A stretch of DNA of 64,000 nucleotides from Aplectana chamaeleonis (GCA_029168955.1 JAPDOI010000117.1:496001-560000), one strand, 5' to 3'; shown: positions 1 through 12,540, counted from the stretch's first letter. Notes: a model not told the origin generated them from the sequence alone. Numbers and translations: made by a program.

Positions 1-2453
1 GGTGATTTTTTGAAATTTCCGACTTACACCTTCCTGATTAAAAAAGGCAAATTGTTGCAAATATGGAAAAACACGCTAAATAAATTATTTTAGAAGAGCC
101 GACCGCCTCTTGAATTCTCGGTCGGTTTCACACATTCACCATCCGATGAGAATGACGAATTATTCCTTTTTCCAGAACAATCCATTAGTTTTTTAGCCGA
201 GCTGAACCGTTCAAATTGCTCTCAACTAACTACTTTTCTCGAGGCTGTCATTTTTACATGACATTTTCTTCAGAGTAAAACGACGTTTGATTTGATAATC
301 AATAAAATACCAAAAGTTTTTTTTGAAGACTCCATGCAACGAAAATGCGAATCCTGCATAAAAGTACCACGTTTGAGAGGTGAGCTCTCCGCGCGATTCA
401 TTGGCCGCCACCGCGCGTTTAACCTGAGATTGAGTCATAGAAAGGCGACCAGTCGGAGATGAAGTTAAAGTGTTGAAAAATCGCTTCGAGCAGTTGGCAG
501 TTAGTAGAGTCAGGTCGCGGTGATTTGGCGATGGGATGGCAGCGTGTCTTGGTCGACGGCGAGCGGGCGGCGCCTGGTCTTTGAGTCGAAGACAAACTGA
601 AGACCAACTGGCATTAAATTGACAAACTTTTGCTTCAGAATCATGAGTAGGGATCGTCTGACTTCAACTCCCTCTATTGTCTTTTGCGAGCAATAGATAT
701 TAGTACAGTCCACATGATGACAGGACTGTCGAAAAAGCGTACACCCGGGAAGGTGTGCGAAAATCATTCAGATGCACACACTGAACCAGAAACTCGAAAA
801 CATCGGCAATGTCGGAGAAAATGGCTACGAACGAGCACAAAAAGACCTGTGCGGCACTAAACCTGAGTGTTCCGCTCACGCCCTCCTTTCAACCGGTACC
901 GATCCGTAAACTACTGAAAACCCGGCCTTAGGGGTAACAACATACCCCCAAGAGGTGCAATCCACTCCGCTCAACAAAACTTACCCCATTTGATAATCAG
1001 TTTGCCTTCTTATAGCCGAATTTTCAGTCAGACACTTTTATCGGTAGCCGTTGAGGAAGTGGGCGTGGCGTGAGCAGGCATTCAAGTTTAGGGTCGTATA
1101 GGGCTATTTAGTGATAGTTTTTAGCCGTTTTTCAGCATTATTGATGCAGTGAGCCCTGGTTCTTCCGGTTTACGCTAGAAATCCGAACTGTTTTGATCGT
1201 GGGCACTGCCTTCAAGGTATTCCGTGTGATATTTCTGGAGATCGATTGGTTGTGTTAACTCTATACAACTTCCCAGGGAGTGGGCATGTTCATTTTCTTT
1301 CAAAGGAAAGAACTCTCTAAGTTGATTATGAGTAAAGTCGTAGTTACTTAAGGGACCACTTTGAGCAGTGTTACCACACTGTGCTGGCCACAACACAGAG
1401 CAGTAGCTGAGGCGACGAATGGAGAACGAGGGCAGCACGTGCTCCTCGAGCAGCAGCTCGTCCCCTTGTGCTGCTCTCGCTATTCCAGTAAACATGAGAG
1501 CTAGTTGTGCTCCTTGACAGCTTACGATCGTCTGAGATGATAATCAATCGATTGCTTCAATTCCATACACCTTGTTTGGGGGAGAAAAGAGAAATGGTGA
1601 ATTGACATATAACTAATCAGATGTCTATATGTGCATGCTCAAAACAAAAAAGCTCCCCATGCTGACTGTAAATATGCTCGTAGCTGTCCAAATGGACCGC
1701 TTTGAGCAATGTTACCACACTACGATTGCCACAAAAAAGAGCAGCAGCTGAGGCGACAAATGGAGGACGAGGGCAGCACGTGCTGCTAAGAGCGGCACAA
1801 AGGCAGCACGTGCTGCTCGAGCAGCAGCTCTTCCCCTCGTACTGCTCTCGCTATCTCCGTCGAGGTGAAAGCCTATTGTGCTCCATTACGACCCCGCGAT
1901 CCCCTGAGTCTCTGTGTCAGTTGCAATAACACTGGATCATTTCAGACCTAGTAAACGGATTTCCAATCACTTTTCGCGACTTTTCTTAGCACAGATGTTG
2001 TTTAGAGCTCCGGACCTTCCCTAACCTAAGGAAAACACGGGAGCGAATTGTATCGTGTATGCTGCCTTCATGGACTCGAACTAATTTCAACTCTAGGATT
2101 GCACTCAACTAATTCAAAAGTATGTAGCGATTTTATTCAGTGCAGATGAAATCCTACCACCACACCGTTAGAATTGTAGGCTTCAGCTCTAGAACTGAAA
2201 TTCATGCTGCTGAATCCTATCCTTAGCTAACCTTTGGCTGACTACAAATGTCAAATCTTCATTCTTACCTTCGCTCTACCCTGAAACAACTCATTCTCTC
2301 TCAGGGCAGCATTAATATATTGCTACTTAGTTTCGCCATTTGATGCCATTGTAAGCTAGGAGAAGCGACTTTATGTTTCGTCAAGGGTCTGAAAGTTCGA
2401 AGCATGTTTTTTTCCATTTTATTATTATATCATTGACAAGACAGATTATTCAG
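1..2453. other. Gene-free stretch upstream of gene A
   Basis: I see no exon that can be supported here. The short open frames show no recognisable domain and no splice-bounded structure. The first coding exon of gene A should lie here or further left, because the exon at 2454 begins in mid-codon. I could not find a phase-compatible donor; one splice-bounded segment at 2305-2350 was tested and gives a stop at the junction. The stretch also carries the direct duplication described separately. Confidence 0.5.
1354..1870. repeat. Direct duplication of about 160 bp
   Basis: Two diverged direct copies lie at about 1354-1515 and 1690-1870. Both start with a segment resembling CTTTGAGCARTGTTACCACA and continue through a block rich in GCAGCACGTGCTGCTCGAGC-like self-complementary sequence. 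The second copy has an extra internal unit of the GCAGCACGTGCTGC palindrome. Nothing suggests coding function. Fragments of a foldback transposon are the simplest explanation. Confidence 0.6.
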
Positions 2454-5400
2454 TAACCGCCGATGGACTCCTGCATCCGTGGTCATCCTACTCGAGTGGC
2501 CCAAGTGGATGGCCGGGAGCCTCACTTGGATACGCACGAATTCCATCTCAAGGACTAACCTTCTCGACATCACCCTACGTCAATACACGCAATCCATTCG
2601 CTGGCGCAATAGTGATGAAGCCGGTCAATACTCTTGGATCTTCGACTGCTGTGAGTCCAACTTGCTGGCAAATCAGTTGGACGGGGTTACCACTATATCT
2701 CTTTCAGAGTATGAAATGCAAGCAGTGCAACTGCTGCGCTCTTCATGGACGAATAAGTGGCGGTGGTGGCTACCGCATTCCTGTCGGTGGTGGCTACCCT
2801 ATTCAAGGTGGTGGTGGATATGCGACTGTTCAGACACGACCTTCATATCCAACGTCTCCAGGCGGTAAACGTACGTTGATTCTGATATTCTTCTTTAGGG
2901 TTTCTTCATAATTCGGGTAGTAAAACATCTAACACAAATGCCGAAACGGCATTCGATGACATCTGGGTCATTCTGATACTAAGAACTAGTTTAGTGTTCC
3001 TCCCTTTCAAGCCAACACGGCGGCGAGTGGATTGCGCGGTATTGTATACTCACACGATGCGATAGTAAAGACATATGCAGAATTTCAAACACACGGACAA
3101 TCGAAATACCCATCGAATACAAAAATCTGCTTTTGGACTGCAGAGGATACTGTACTACCCACAAGAAGTTACTCAGGTGTACCAAGACGGGAGAACAAGT
3201 TTGAATTGAGAGGAATCCCCACAACCTTTTTTTTGAAGGCGAAAATCTCGTGAATTCTTTTTAATGGCGCGAATTAGAGCGCGCTTGCTGTTGCTACTGA
3301 ATTTTTATTTGACTCACATCCCGTGCTTATTGATTCGTTTGCTGTTGCAGCATTCATCCCTCCCATGGCAAGACGCTCTTTACTGAGAAATTACAACAAC
3401 GAAGGGACATGAAACTTTTCCTCCCAGAAGCAAAATCAGATTCAAAGAAATTCATAAGAATAAAAATTATACAATTTCAGTAACATACAAAGCATAGGCA
3501 ATTATCTTCAGGGGAATGTGTTTTTAAAAACAAATAGAGAACACATTCTCTAGCCGCGTTTTCGATTGCTGACAAGTTTTTTGTCAATCTGAATTGATCC
3601 GAGCGACGTCGCTTTCATAGTACCACTTGATTATTGTAGCTCTGCGAATCCGCATAGACAGCGTAGTGCCACGTTCGCGACAAGGCAGGAATGCTAAACT
3701 AGGGAGAACGTATTATATGTACACATACGCCTCTGTTTAAAAAAATGCTGGTAGCGCGAAAATTTGCATTAGAGATGCTTATGTTTCCCTCTGTCGAGTT
3801 AAGGATTAGAATATATCTATTCGACATACAACAAAATGCATGAGCTCTCTGGCCAGCTGACTCCGTGTACTACAACGGTACGATGAACTGCGCGTACTGC
3901 GGCAAATCAGCATATGTCAGTCATGACCATTCTCAAGACCAGACTTACCTTTCTTTGTGGGCGTTGGCATCCAGGGCCCAAATTCTTGAACGATTTACTC
4001 GCGAGGTAAGGGCAAACGTTACACCGAATCCCTGCAATTCCTTTGCTCGGCATTTGGATCGAATCCACACCTCGGGTGTGGCTCGGGAGCAGTTCGGCTG
4101 GTACACCCTACGCGCGCGACGGTAAAACGCTGTGCGCGTTTATAGTCCTTGGGGCGTGTTAAACCAGGGCACTCAAAAAAGTTGTTATTGTTGCATTTTA
4201 GCCGTTCCCCTTTATCGTTTTTTTTTAAATTTTGTTCATGTAGGTTGATGTGTCAGACGTAGGGTCGGCGTCGGAACCAATATCATCATCTCCCATTTTG
4301 CTCCAAGAAGCAAACAAAAAGAACACTAAAAAACTTGTATAAAAAGTGCGAATTCCATCAAAACGATGGTATGAGAAGCATTGCGTCTAAACAAACACAG
4401 TATAAACGAAAAAAACATTAAATAAATGCAAAAAATGATAAAGGGGGACGGCTACAATGAGACAACGACCCCCTTTTTTGAAGGTCCTCGGTTAACGCGC
4501 CCCAAAGACGATGAGCGCGCACAGCGCTTTCCTGTCGCGTGTCGCGTGTGCTAGGAACTGCTTCTTAGCCACACGCGGTGTGGATTCGATTCACATGCCC
4601 CTTTGCTCTATGAATCTGTCTCCCTTCTTCGAGGAGGAGCGAGACAGACGCATAGAGCACAGGAATTGCAGAGATTAAGGGTAGTGTTTTCACTTTCCTC
4701 GCTGGTAAATCGTTCATGAATACGAGCCCAGGCTAGAGAAAATGATAGTCTGTTCTTGACACTGATCGATAAAACACGTGTCTTGGCGCAATTTTCATCA
4801 GGCCCTGGAAACGGTCAAAAGTTCGGTGCTTGAAGAGGAGCTGCTGCTAGCGACTCCTACTTAGTCGCTGTAGTATACAGTGGAGGCTGGTCGGGAAACA
4901 ATGAGCTGCACGTTGTTGTGGGAAGGTTATACCCTGCTCTCTAAATCTAGTATAAAAGGGCAAGCTGCTCGTCACCGAACGTTGGCTGCAACCGTTGTTA
5001 AAAATCTGTAGCAGACTGTTTTACTGGTTCGTGACTGTTCGCGCTGTAGCAACTCAAAGAGCTTTTTTCAGTCTGCTGCGAATGCGAGGCTTGTAATGGA
5101 AAACGCGGTGGCGGCGGTTATCCAGTGCCACCTCGACCGTCTTATCCAACGAGACCGCTCTATCCAGTTCCTAGCTATCCGGCTACGACATCACCAGGAT
5201 ACGCATCCAGACCTCCAACGTACGTGCCTCCACCAGCTCCACCAACGCTTCCGCCGGTGACACTTCCACCTGCAACTCCATCTTATCCATCAGCTACCTA
5301 CCCACCAGTGACGTATCCGCCAGTGACCTATCCACCAGTGACCTATCCACCTGTGACCTATACACCACCTACGAACTATCCAGTGAATCCAACGATGCCT

Positions 5401-5781
5401 CCTCCTCGACCACCACCGCCAACTTTCCCACCTATGACTCTTCCACCACGACCACCAACCTATCCAATTCCCTCCTATCCCACCCTGCCTCCCATTACCT
5501 ACCCTCCTGCGACAATGCCTCCAACACCTTACGCTGTTCCACCATCCAGCTATGCAGCTCCTCCTGCTCCCTCCTATCCGGTGCCTCCTTCTCCATCAAG
5601 CTATGCAACTGCTCCATCAGAAGGATATCAACTGCCGGATCAGCGGCCCTGGCACTCGAATTTCGGCTCCTACTCTCAGTCAGACAGCACGAAGCAAGTC
5701 TTAACTCCATCGAGGGGTCAGATGCGCTGCAACGGCGCGAAATGGTCAGAATGTTGTCTTGTGAATTGCATTCGCGGTTGA
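2454..5781 (+). CDS. Gene A: unrecognised Cys motif / Gly / Pro-Tyr-Thr repeat protein (3' part)
   Basis: Three exons can be supported: 2454-2650, 2708-2864 (or to 2870), and 5072-5781 (stop TGA 5779-5781). Phases agree at both junctions; the first intron is only 57 nt (donor GTGAGT, acceptor TTTCAG) and does not break the frame. The exon at 2708 opens with a Cys cluster (pattern CxxCxCC) followed by GGGGY-type repeats. The exon at 5072 opens with a similar cluster (CCxCxxC), GGGGY, then about 180 residues of PxYPPVTYPP-like repeats, and ends in a short tail with Cys residues. The two Cys-Gly modules look like an internal duplication. Such composition is seen in extracellular or cuticle/eggshell-type structural proteins, but that is only an analogy and I recognise no family. 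The 5' end, start codon and any signal peptide were not found. The 2.2-kb second intron could hide more exons and carries foldback elements. The exons could also belong to two neighbouring genes. Confidence 0.6.
3960..4745. repeat. Outer foldback element interrupted by a Mutator-like foldback
   Basis: The sequence left of 4040 (TTCTTGAACGATTTACTCGC onward, through a segment ending CTGCAATTCCTTTGCTC) is matched in reverse complement at about 4640-4740. The two arms therefore form one imperfect hairpin of roughly 80-100 bp per arm. A second foldback with its own target duplication sits between them. Boundaries of the outer element are approximate and I could not define its own target duplication. 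Confidence 0.6.
4049..4599. mobile_element. Foldback MITE with 9-bp target duplication (Mutator-like), copy 1
   Basis: Terminal inverted repeats begin GGCATTTGGATCGAATCC on the left and end in the near-complement GGATTCGATTCACATGCC on the right, extending over about 100 bp per arm. The element is flanked by the perfect 9-bp direct repeat CCTTTGCTC (4040-4048 and 4600-4608). Long inverted repeats with 9-bp duplications are the hallmark of Mutator-like (MULE) elements; that assignment is by family knowledge, since no transposase is present. It lies in the gene A intron and is related to the copies at 35341 and about 39812. Confidence 0.8.
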
Positions 5782-5800
5782 TTTATGATCTGATATTATT

Positions 5801-5806
5801 AATAAA
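5801..5806 (+). terminator. Poly(A) signal AATAAA of gene A
   Basis: A canonical AATAAA hexamer lies 19 bases after the gene A stop codon. This short 3' UTR spacing is common in nematode genes and supports 5779-5781 as a genuine stop. Confidence 0.6.
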
Positions 5807-6834
5807 TTGAACATTCCCTCTGCATTCATACACTGCAACACGCTCTTGACAGCGGCGTCATATGCCCTGAACAGAAATCACATAACAGGGGAATAAGAGA
5901 TGACTTCTGGTTTGGCGCCAAGGTGTGTCGCTGTCACTGGCGATGCACTGTATGACTGCTTCTGGAATCTGTACACAGGGGAGAACACAACAAAATCTCA
6001 AATACGTAAGAATACTGATTGGCCAACATACAGTGCCACACGAAAGTCTTTTGACAGACAGTTTACAAGTGCATGCCTGATTGTAAAGTCGGGTAAGGCA
6101 GGGAGGGCTCCGGATAAAGTGTGAAGGACATTTATGGAAGATTGCAGTACCCGAAAAGGGTACATGAGATCGCGAGAAGTGATAACTGCTCGAGTACGAG
6201 TGTCTCATACTGTGGAGGGCTCCAGGACGAGTATTAAGAACACTGTGGAATATTGATACGCTCCAGACACAGAAGAATGTGCACAAACTCAATGAAGGGT
6301 CAACACAGCGAAAGAAATGCGTGGGACGCTGTGTGAAAGAGGGTCGGGCTGCAGAAGGCGTGTGGGAACATAACATTGTGAAACTGGGCAGGACCTCATA
6401 ACCCTATCAATTCTATGTTGGGGAATGACAACTGTAGTACTGATAACATACCGAAAGTAGTGAATGGTCGATGAAGTGTCAGTAAGCTACATGCGGATAA
6501 CTGTCTACCCAAGGACTTCTGTACACCACAGCATGTTGCGAAAAGGAGCTCTGGCCGAACCGAGTCTAAGCGATCGAAAGCGGACCATTCCGTTCTCAAA
6601 CGGTGCCTCTAGAGTGGCTGTCGGCTATAAGAGACTGTTGGGTGACCTTAATGCGGATGTGTACTTATATACTGTGCCACCAAGTGCCGCAGTTACTCAG
6701 GAAGACTTGCGTTTAAAATTTCACCTGACATGAGCGAAGGCCTAAACAGCCATCTTACTGATGCTCAGAGCGAAACCGACTACTCTCGTCCATTCGTAAC
6801 CTAGACTATAGTTGTGCTTTTTGATTAAACGGAC

Positions 6835-7040
6835 CGAATGAATGAATGAATGAATATATTCGACTTCGAAATTTTCGAATAAACGAATGAATGAATAAAT
6901 TCGACTTAAAATTTTTCGAATAAACGAATGAATGAATATATTCGACTTCAAAATTTTCGAATGAACGAATGAATGAATATACTCGATTCTCTATTTCGAA
7001 TGAATGAATATCGAAAATCGAATAATTTTGAATAAATGAA
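6835..7040. repeat. AT-rich minisatellite, period 41 bp
   Basis: About three copies of a 41-bp unit occur, built from TTCGACTT, AAATTTTCGAAT and (GAAT)n. A leading run of GAATGAATGAATGAAT and a decayed tail (ATCGAATAATTTTGAATAA) border it. The repeat yields open frames in several frames that are not genes. Confidence 0.75.
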
Positions 7041-8004
7041 TTAATTTAACTACGGGCCAACCGAATTCAGAGTTTTGTGACGCTACTGCTTTGAAGAGGC
7101 AGTTTTAAGAACGGCATCGAAAGCTTTCGAGCTGCTCAATATTTTCATTATTCCGCTCAGGCAGGGTTCATGAGTGGCGGCACGCAAAATCGCTGGTGCC
7201 ACCCACAGCGGTTCTATTCACACAACGGTAGCGCGTCACGAGCGGGCGTTTCGTTAGACCCCGTTCAGAGTTCATTCGCGTCACGACGCGATGTTATAAT
7301 CAGCCTGCATCTCGATCACGCTACGTCGCGTAGCGTCTTCGCTGGGTGTCCACAGTGAAGAGGCGCGATACATTCGAAATGACGCGCTTTCTCCTAGAAC
7401 GATAGCGGTCGTATAGCGAGATGGGAGTTGTTCAGCCCGCCACGCGCCAGCGATTCCACCAGTGTTGCTGTCTGAGTTGGGGATAGTGTTCGCGGAATTT
7501 CCGGATAAGGCGTGATTCCTAGCTTTTTTTCGCTTTTCGTGAGTTTGTTACTTCGACATTGTCTACCCTAACGAGTATGAGCCGCAGAACTTGGTGCTAT
7601 TTGATATTTACTCCACCCCTTTTGGTATTACTCATTTTGCCACCTATTCGTTTTTATTTCGTTTCCAAAAATCGCTAAAAAAGAACAAAAACCAAATCAG
7701 CCATCGTCGACAGCCATAGAAGCACCTTGTCAAAGGTTGGGAAAAAATATACAAATCTCGCTCTATTAAGAATTCCCGTGCTTATTTTGATCTTGCGCAT
7801 ATGTCATGGGTTCAATTGCCCTATCAATTTTCGCGGCTTTAGCTTTGGCTGCTAAAAAATGCTCAGTCGGTACCCTGGATCTCCATCAAACTTCAGTTTC
7901 AGCTTTGAAAACCGCAAAGTTTTGCTGAAAACCAAAAAAAGCGCTGGATAGAAGACGATATACACTTTCGATTAGTATTGCCCTCACCAGAAGAAAATTC
8001 CGGT

Positions 8005-8160
8005 CCGCAATTGTGGACAAACGCTGTTGCAGCACGTAATGTGATGAAGTCGTGCTGGGACGAAGGTTGATCGTGCAGGGACTACGTGGTCCCACCAGTA
8101 TTGTCATCGTGTCGCGTGCTGCCATAGCGGGTTTCTGCGATTGCGGACCAGAGATTCGCT
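8005..8160. mobile_element. Probable foldback MITE of the CCGGTCCGCAATTG type (degenerate)
   Basis: The left half begins TCCGGTCCGCAATTGTGGAC and the right half ends GATTGCGGACCAGAGA. The interior contains CAGCACG and CGTGCTGC complements and a central segment related to the copy at about 42370-42568. The terminal repeats are degenerate and I could not place a clean TA target duplication. Confidence 0.5.
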
Positions 8161-8439
8161 CGGATGAAAGCACTTTTTCAAGTACTCGTCTAAAACAAAT
8201 TTATTTTGAAACACATATAATCACTGGGAAGTTGATGCGTTTCCATGTTTAATGAGGTTTGAGGCTGTGTTCGAGCTCATTACTCATCAGCTACGAATTA
8301 CGATTAACGAGTTACGAGGAAATTACAATTTACGCAATTCAAAATTTCAGTTACGCACACCCCTGACTCACACTAGTGCTGGTGCACTGGCACTTCGAAA
8401 AATTTCTGTGTAGGATCCGGTAATGGCTGTGTTAGATTA

Positions 8440-8715
8440 TTCGGATATATTCGAAGATCGAATATGTTCGAATAATCGTCAGTGTCGATAGTCGATTTCG
8501 AATAATAATCGAATATGAGGTTTTTTCGATAGTCGATTTCGAATAATGATCGAATATCTATTTTTTTTCGATAGTCGATTTCGAATAATGATCGAATACC
8601 TGTTTCTTTCGATAGTCGATTTCGAATAACAATCGAAAATCGGGATTTTTCGATTACTCGATAATCGAATAAATGATCGAATAATTTATTCGAATGTTTA
8701 TTCGATTGCGAATAT
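8440..8715. repeat. AT-rich minisatellite, period 41-42 bp
   Basis: At least four copies of a 41-42-bp unit, TCGATTTCGAATAATGATCG plus a T-rich segment, occur in tandem. The flanks decay into ATTCGAATAATCGAAT-like sequence. The frames read through it are artefacts of a unit near a multiple of three. Confidence 0.75.
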
Positions 8716-9502
8716 TCGAGCACAACTACAACCTAGACTCGTCTGGTTGCCGTAGCATCCCCAGCTCCCGTCCGGTTGATGTCAGGGCGACTGCTTGCCA
8801 TTGTGAGATATTGGAAGATGCCGGGGTGATTGTTCTTCTAGTGATAACGTACTGGTCATATGATCTACCGGTATGAACGGCGCCTCGTCTCATACAGAGG
8901 GGCAGACGGCCATTCGAAACCGCTCCTGAAAGGTTACCGGTTACCCTCTGGAGGACAATTCTTGGTCGCCAATGGGGTCCAACATGGTATCATTGCTGAC
9001 CATGCCGGAGATAGTACCTTTGTTTGATTCCGTGGCAGATTCAACCTTCCTGCCACAGACCCTAACAAGTGCCGCGACAAGTACCGTATCCTCGTAAGAG
9101 ACTTCAACCTCTTTTGTTAAAAGGCAGGAGTAAAGCAAACCGGTTGTAAAAAAATGAAAAATCGCTTGAACAACAACCGCGGTCGACAATGCAACGGGAT
9201 ATCGCCCCGAGCGGGACAGCGTCGCTCGCGATGTTTTCCTTGTCCAAGCGGCGATTTGTCTGAGTACCTGAATGCGGGCCGACTTTCCTCTCGAAGAGTT
9301 ATTTGAGCCAGTCATAGGTGGATTTCGAGTGCTCGCTACATGCCTTTCGCTTATCTTGAGGCTCACAACATCGTGCAGCTGTAGAGGTTGTGAGCGGAGC
9401 GGCTTCAAAATCCATGGCTGCGTCTCTTTATCGGTCGAGCTTGGCAGCGCAATGTACAGAAGTCTTACGCCGTTTATTCTAGCCGTTGGTGCGTGGTCAT
9501 CT

Positions 9503-10975
9503 AAGGGCAGCATACACGCTCATGAAAGTGATTGAGATAACGAAGTTATCGCACGCTCCCGTCCTGGACCACCGTTTCACGTTGGTGGCATCAAGAACGG
9601 GCCAAAACAGTCATAACTGAGCAACCGACTAGAATCATAGGACAGGATTTGACACGCAAAATGAGTGGGTTTATTCGCTTCGGGGCTAAAGATTGCCTAA
9701 ATACTGTCATTTTAGCTCGTTCTCGACTGCATTAACGTATACGTCGTTGCAGATCAATAAGAGCGAAAAGATCAGTATGCTGCTCCACAGCTGCACGGGT
9801 GGGATAGTTCACGAAGGGTTTCAACCATCTAGCAAGAGTGACTGAGTGTACCCCAGGGGCACACGTGATTATAGTGGACTAAATGTTCTGTGAAAAGTAA
9901 TGGGAAAACTGAAAAAAGCAGTTTCTTGCGTTTCTCAGAAAAAAATGGAAATTCGTAAGATGAGCTCAGAACAGAAAACGTTTCGAAACGAGAATGAAAG
10001 CAGCTTAGGCCCCGGTCAGACTTCGTCGAAAAACCTGCTGAGTCCGACTGAGTTCGAATGAGTCCGGGGTGGAAAAACCTGCTGTGTCCGACTGAGTCCG
10101 GTTGCCACCAGCGCCAACCAGTTCCTCTGCGAAATACGCAATCGATAGTCATCGGCAGCAGTAGGTGGGGCAGAGCGCAGACGACGAGAGTCGAGATGCG
10201 GCGGGACTCGGCAGGTCGCGATCGGCCGAAGAAAATGCACCCAAATCACGTGAGAAACTCCTATATCGACCGGGTGGGGTTAGGATGATTTCGGTGGGAC
10301 TCAGTGGGACTCAGTCGGTGCATTGGCCCCGCCCTTGTACGCATGAGAACAATCAGTATCGACCGGGGGGATCGCGGTGGGCATCAGATGGTCGCAGTCG
10401 GACTCAATGGGTTGATTTTTTTGCACCCGTTTTCCACGAATTCGGTGCGTATCGACCCGGTGGGACTCATTAGATCCACCGACTACGACGGGGGCCTTAC
10501 ACGCTCGAAAAAAGTTGTTGAGGTAGCGACGATAGTGTGAACGCTCACGCCGCTGCGAGAGTCAGATACGAGTCAAAAGTCCGTATTTGAGGCACATTGA
10601 AACACTAAACGTACAGTTTCCGCCCACTTCTCCTGCTATTCCCGCCCCTAAAAAAATCGTCCAAATCGGCTGCTCGAAAACGATGACTGTAGCTAGATTT
10701 TGATGATTTAAACGACGTAAGCCTTCTAGAGAAGCCTTCTAGAGCTTCTTTATTCCAATAATTTTGTCACTAGCTTGGGTATTTCAACCGAACAGGCATG
10801 CTGCGGTGTAATTGCTCCACTTCCTGTTCAATACAGAAGCACCACGTTATTTCCCCAATTTTATCAAGTTTTCGCCAGTTTTTTCGTTATTTTCCTATAC
10901 TATTGTAAAAGCCTTAATAATTTAATTTTTGTCATTAAATCGATATTATTTTTGAGCGTGTATGCTGCCTTTGAA
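9503..10975. repeat. Large foldback element with GGCAGCATACACGCTC ends, interrupted
   Basis: GGCAGCATACACGCTCATGA at about 9506 is matched by the inverted copy GAGCGTGTATGCTGCC at about 10952-10968. The same terminal sequence bounds the element at 36692-37843. A second, unrelated foldback (10007-10498) lies inside. The sequence immediately right of 10970 runs into another GGCAGTG terminus, so elements may abut. Boundaries are approximate. Confidence 0.6.
10007..10498 (+). mobile_element. Foldback element rich in GACTCAGT motifs, copy 1
   Basis: It starts AGGCCCCGGTCAGACTTCG and ends GACTACGACGGGGGCCTT, so the ends are inverted repeats around GGCCCCCGTC. The interior contains multiple TCGGACTCAG/CTGAGTCCGA motifs. 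An almost complete copy lies at 21834-22316 in the opposite orientation, which confirms the boundaries. A decayed fragment is at about 33005-33065. No coding capacity; class uncertain. Confidence 0.75.
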
Positions 10976-11843
10976 GGCAGTGCTCTTAATAAAAGCAGCC
11001 TACGACTTTTCACAAGAAATCGAAACTTCCGAGACCCATTGCAATAACAATGTCAAAAAACGGCTGAAGAATGAGCCATGAAAATATGTTTACGACCCCA
11101 AAACTTGATCTTGGTATGCCCACCCCGCCCACTTCCTCAACAGCCACTATACTTATTCCTTGAATAAGGCCGATTAATACTGTCAAACTGTTTTTTGCGT
11201 CCATATCGGAATGATTTGAGCTCTATCTGCTCAGATAGTAAGACCGATCGGACCCACAGCGCAAAAAAAGCTTCTCGGGACGACCGCGGGAGCATGCCGG
11301 GCGGATGGCGGTAGGCGTATGATCTGACGGGCCGATTGCGGGCCAATATGAATTCGTCGGTCGGATTGAGGGCAACGATTGCAATTTCGTTTGGGTCGCA
11401 ACAGCCATCGAAGATGTGGTCGGGGCCGGCGTACCACATCTAAGCGTTGGAGACGTATAGGTCGTTTTTGGACACCGTTGTTTCAATGGCCCGCAGATTT
11501 CTCATGTGAAAACTCGAAGGCTGTTTCATCGAAAGCAAATTCGCACGTCTCCCTGAAAGGGCTTCATATACACGAGTGATTTCACCTTATGAGAAAGCAC
11601 TACAGAACAGGAACCAGTAGCGTGTGGAAACAGTGCATGCCTCGACGATCTCAGGGTTGGCTTGTATCGCCGGTCAAAACATAGGCCCGTAGTAAAGCCG
11701 GCGAAAATTTCAGTTCAACCTATCTTAATCCATGTTCTGAAAAGAATTCAGATGAGCCGCACACATTTCAGACGTACGTGTTGTAGGATAGCGACCTAGG
11801 CTAAACAGAGAAAGTCGGCAACAAACAAGTTAAGCTGAATCAC

Positions 11844-11885
11844 TCAGTCAGATCTGACTGAATCGATTCAGTCAGATCTGACTGA
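11844..11885. repeat. Perfect 42-bp palindrome
   Basis: The self-complementary 18-mer TCAGTCAGATCTGACTGA occurs twice, separated by ATCGAT, making a perfect 42-bp palindrome that itself contains two smaller perfect palindromes. It is not part of a recognised foldback family in this window. Confidence 0.9.
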
Positions 11886-12295
11886 CTTCTTGGCTAGAGA
11901 AGAGAGAAACAGCGTGCCAGGTCAGGAGTGCGCTCAAGACTTTTTTAAGGAGCAAAGGAGTAACATAAATAATTCAGCTGAGATTTCGGCTTATCAATGT
12001 ATCAATATCAATATCAGCTTCCACGAAACAAACAGCATTTCATTTAATGAGAAACGGAGCATGGAGTTGGTCGATTCGTGAACGACCACGTAGAGAATAA
12101 TGGCCTGTTGTTCTTGTCATCACAGGTATAATCATACCCCCATCATCATGGCTTTGCAAGACCGACCGCTTGAATGCAATCTATCGCTCGATACGATTTC
12201 GGACTCGTCTGAACCCTGTCTGAATCGTTTCGGGCTCATCTTATCACCCATTCAGATAATCCTGACTGAGTGGTGGGTTTACTACGGGTCATAAA

Positions 12296-12525
12296 GTCTG
12301 TCCGAATGGAGATCGTCTGCCCACGCGGTCGGCGTGAGTGTCAAGCGGCAGTTGCGAAGGCATTTTTCGGACGAGCTTTTCCCGACTCTGATACAGCTGA
12401 CTGGAATATTATTTACTATTCGTCTGGTATTCCTGCTAAGCAATTCACAGGTCCGAAAATGCCTTCGTGACGGCTCATCAACACGCTCGCGGGCCACGTG
12501 AGCGGACAGTCTCATTCGGACAGAC
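12296..12525. mobile_element. Short foldback MITE, GTCTGTCCGAATGG ends, copy 1
   Basis: The left end GTCTGTCCGAATGG is matched by CATTCGGACAGAC on the right. Inner parts pair as well (GCGAAGGCATTTTTCGGAC with GTCCGAAAATGCCTTCG). A second copy lies at about 25169-25401 with the same architecture. Non-autonomous, no coding capacity. Confidence 0.8.
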
Positions 12526-12540
12526 TGTAGCTGTAACATT

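Noticed and set aside
2305..2350. Possible upstream exon of gene A
   Set aside because: It has splice-like borders, but joining it in its only open frame to the exon at 2454 creates an immediate stop.
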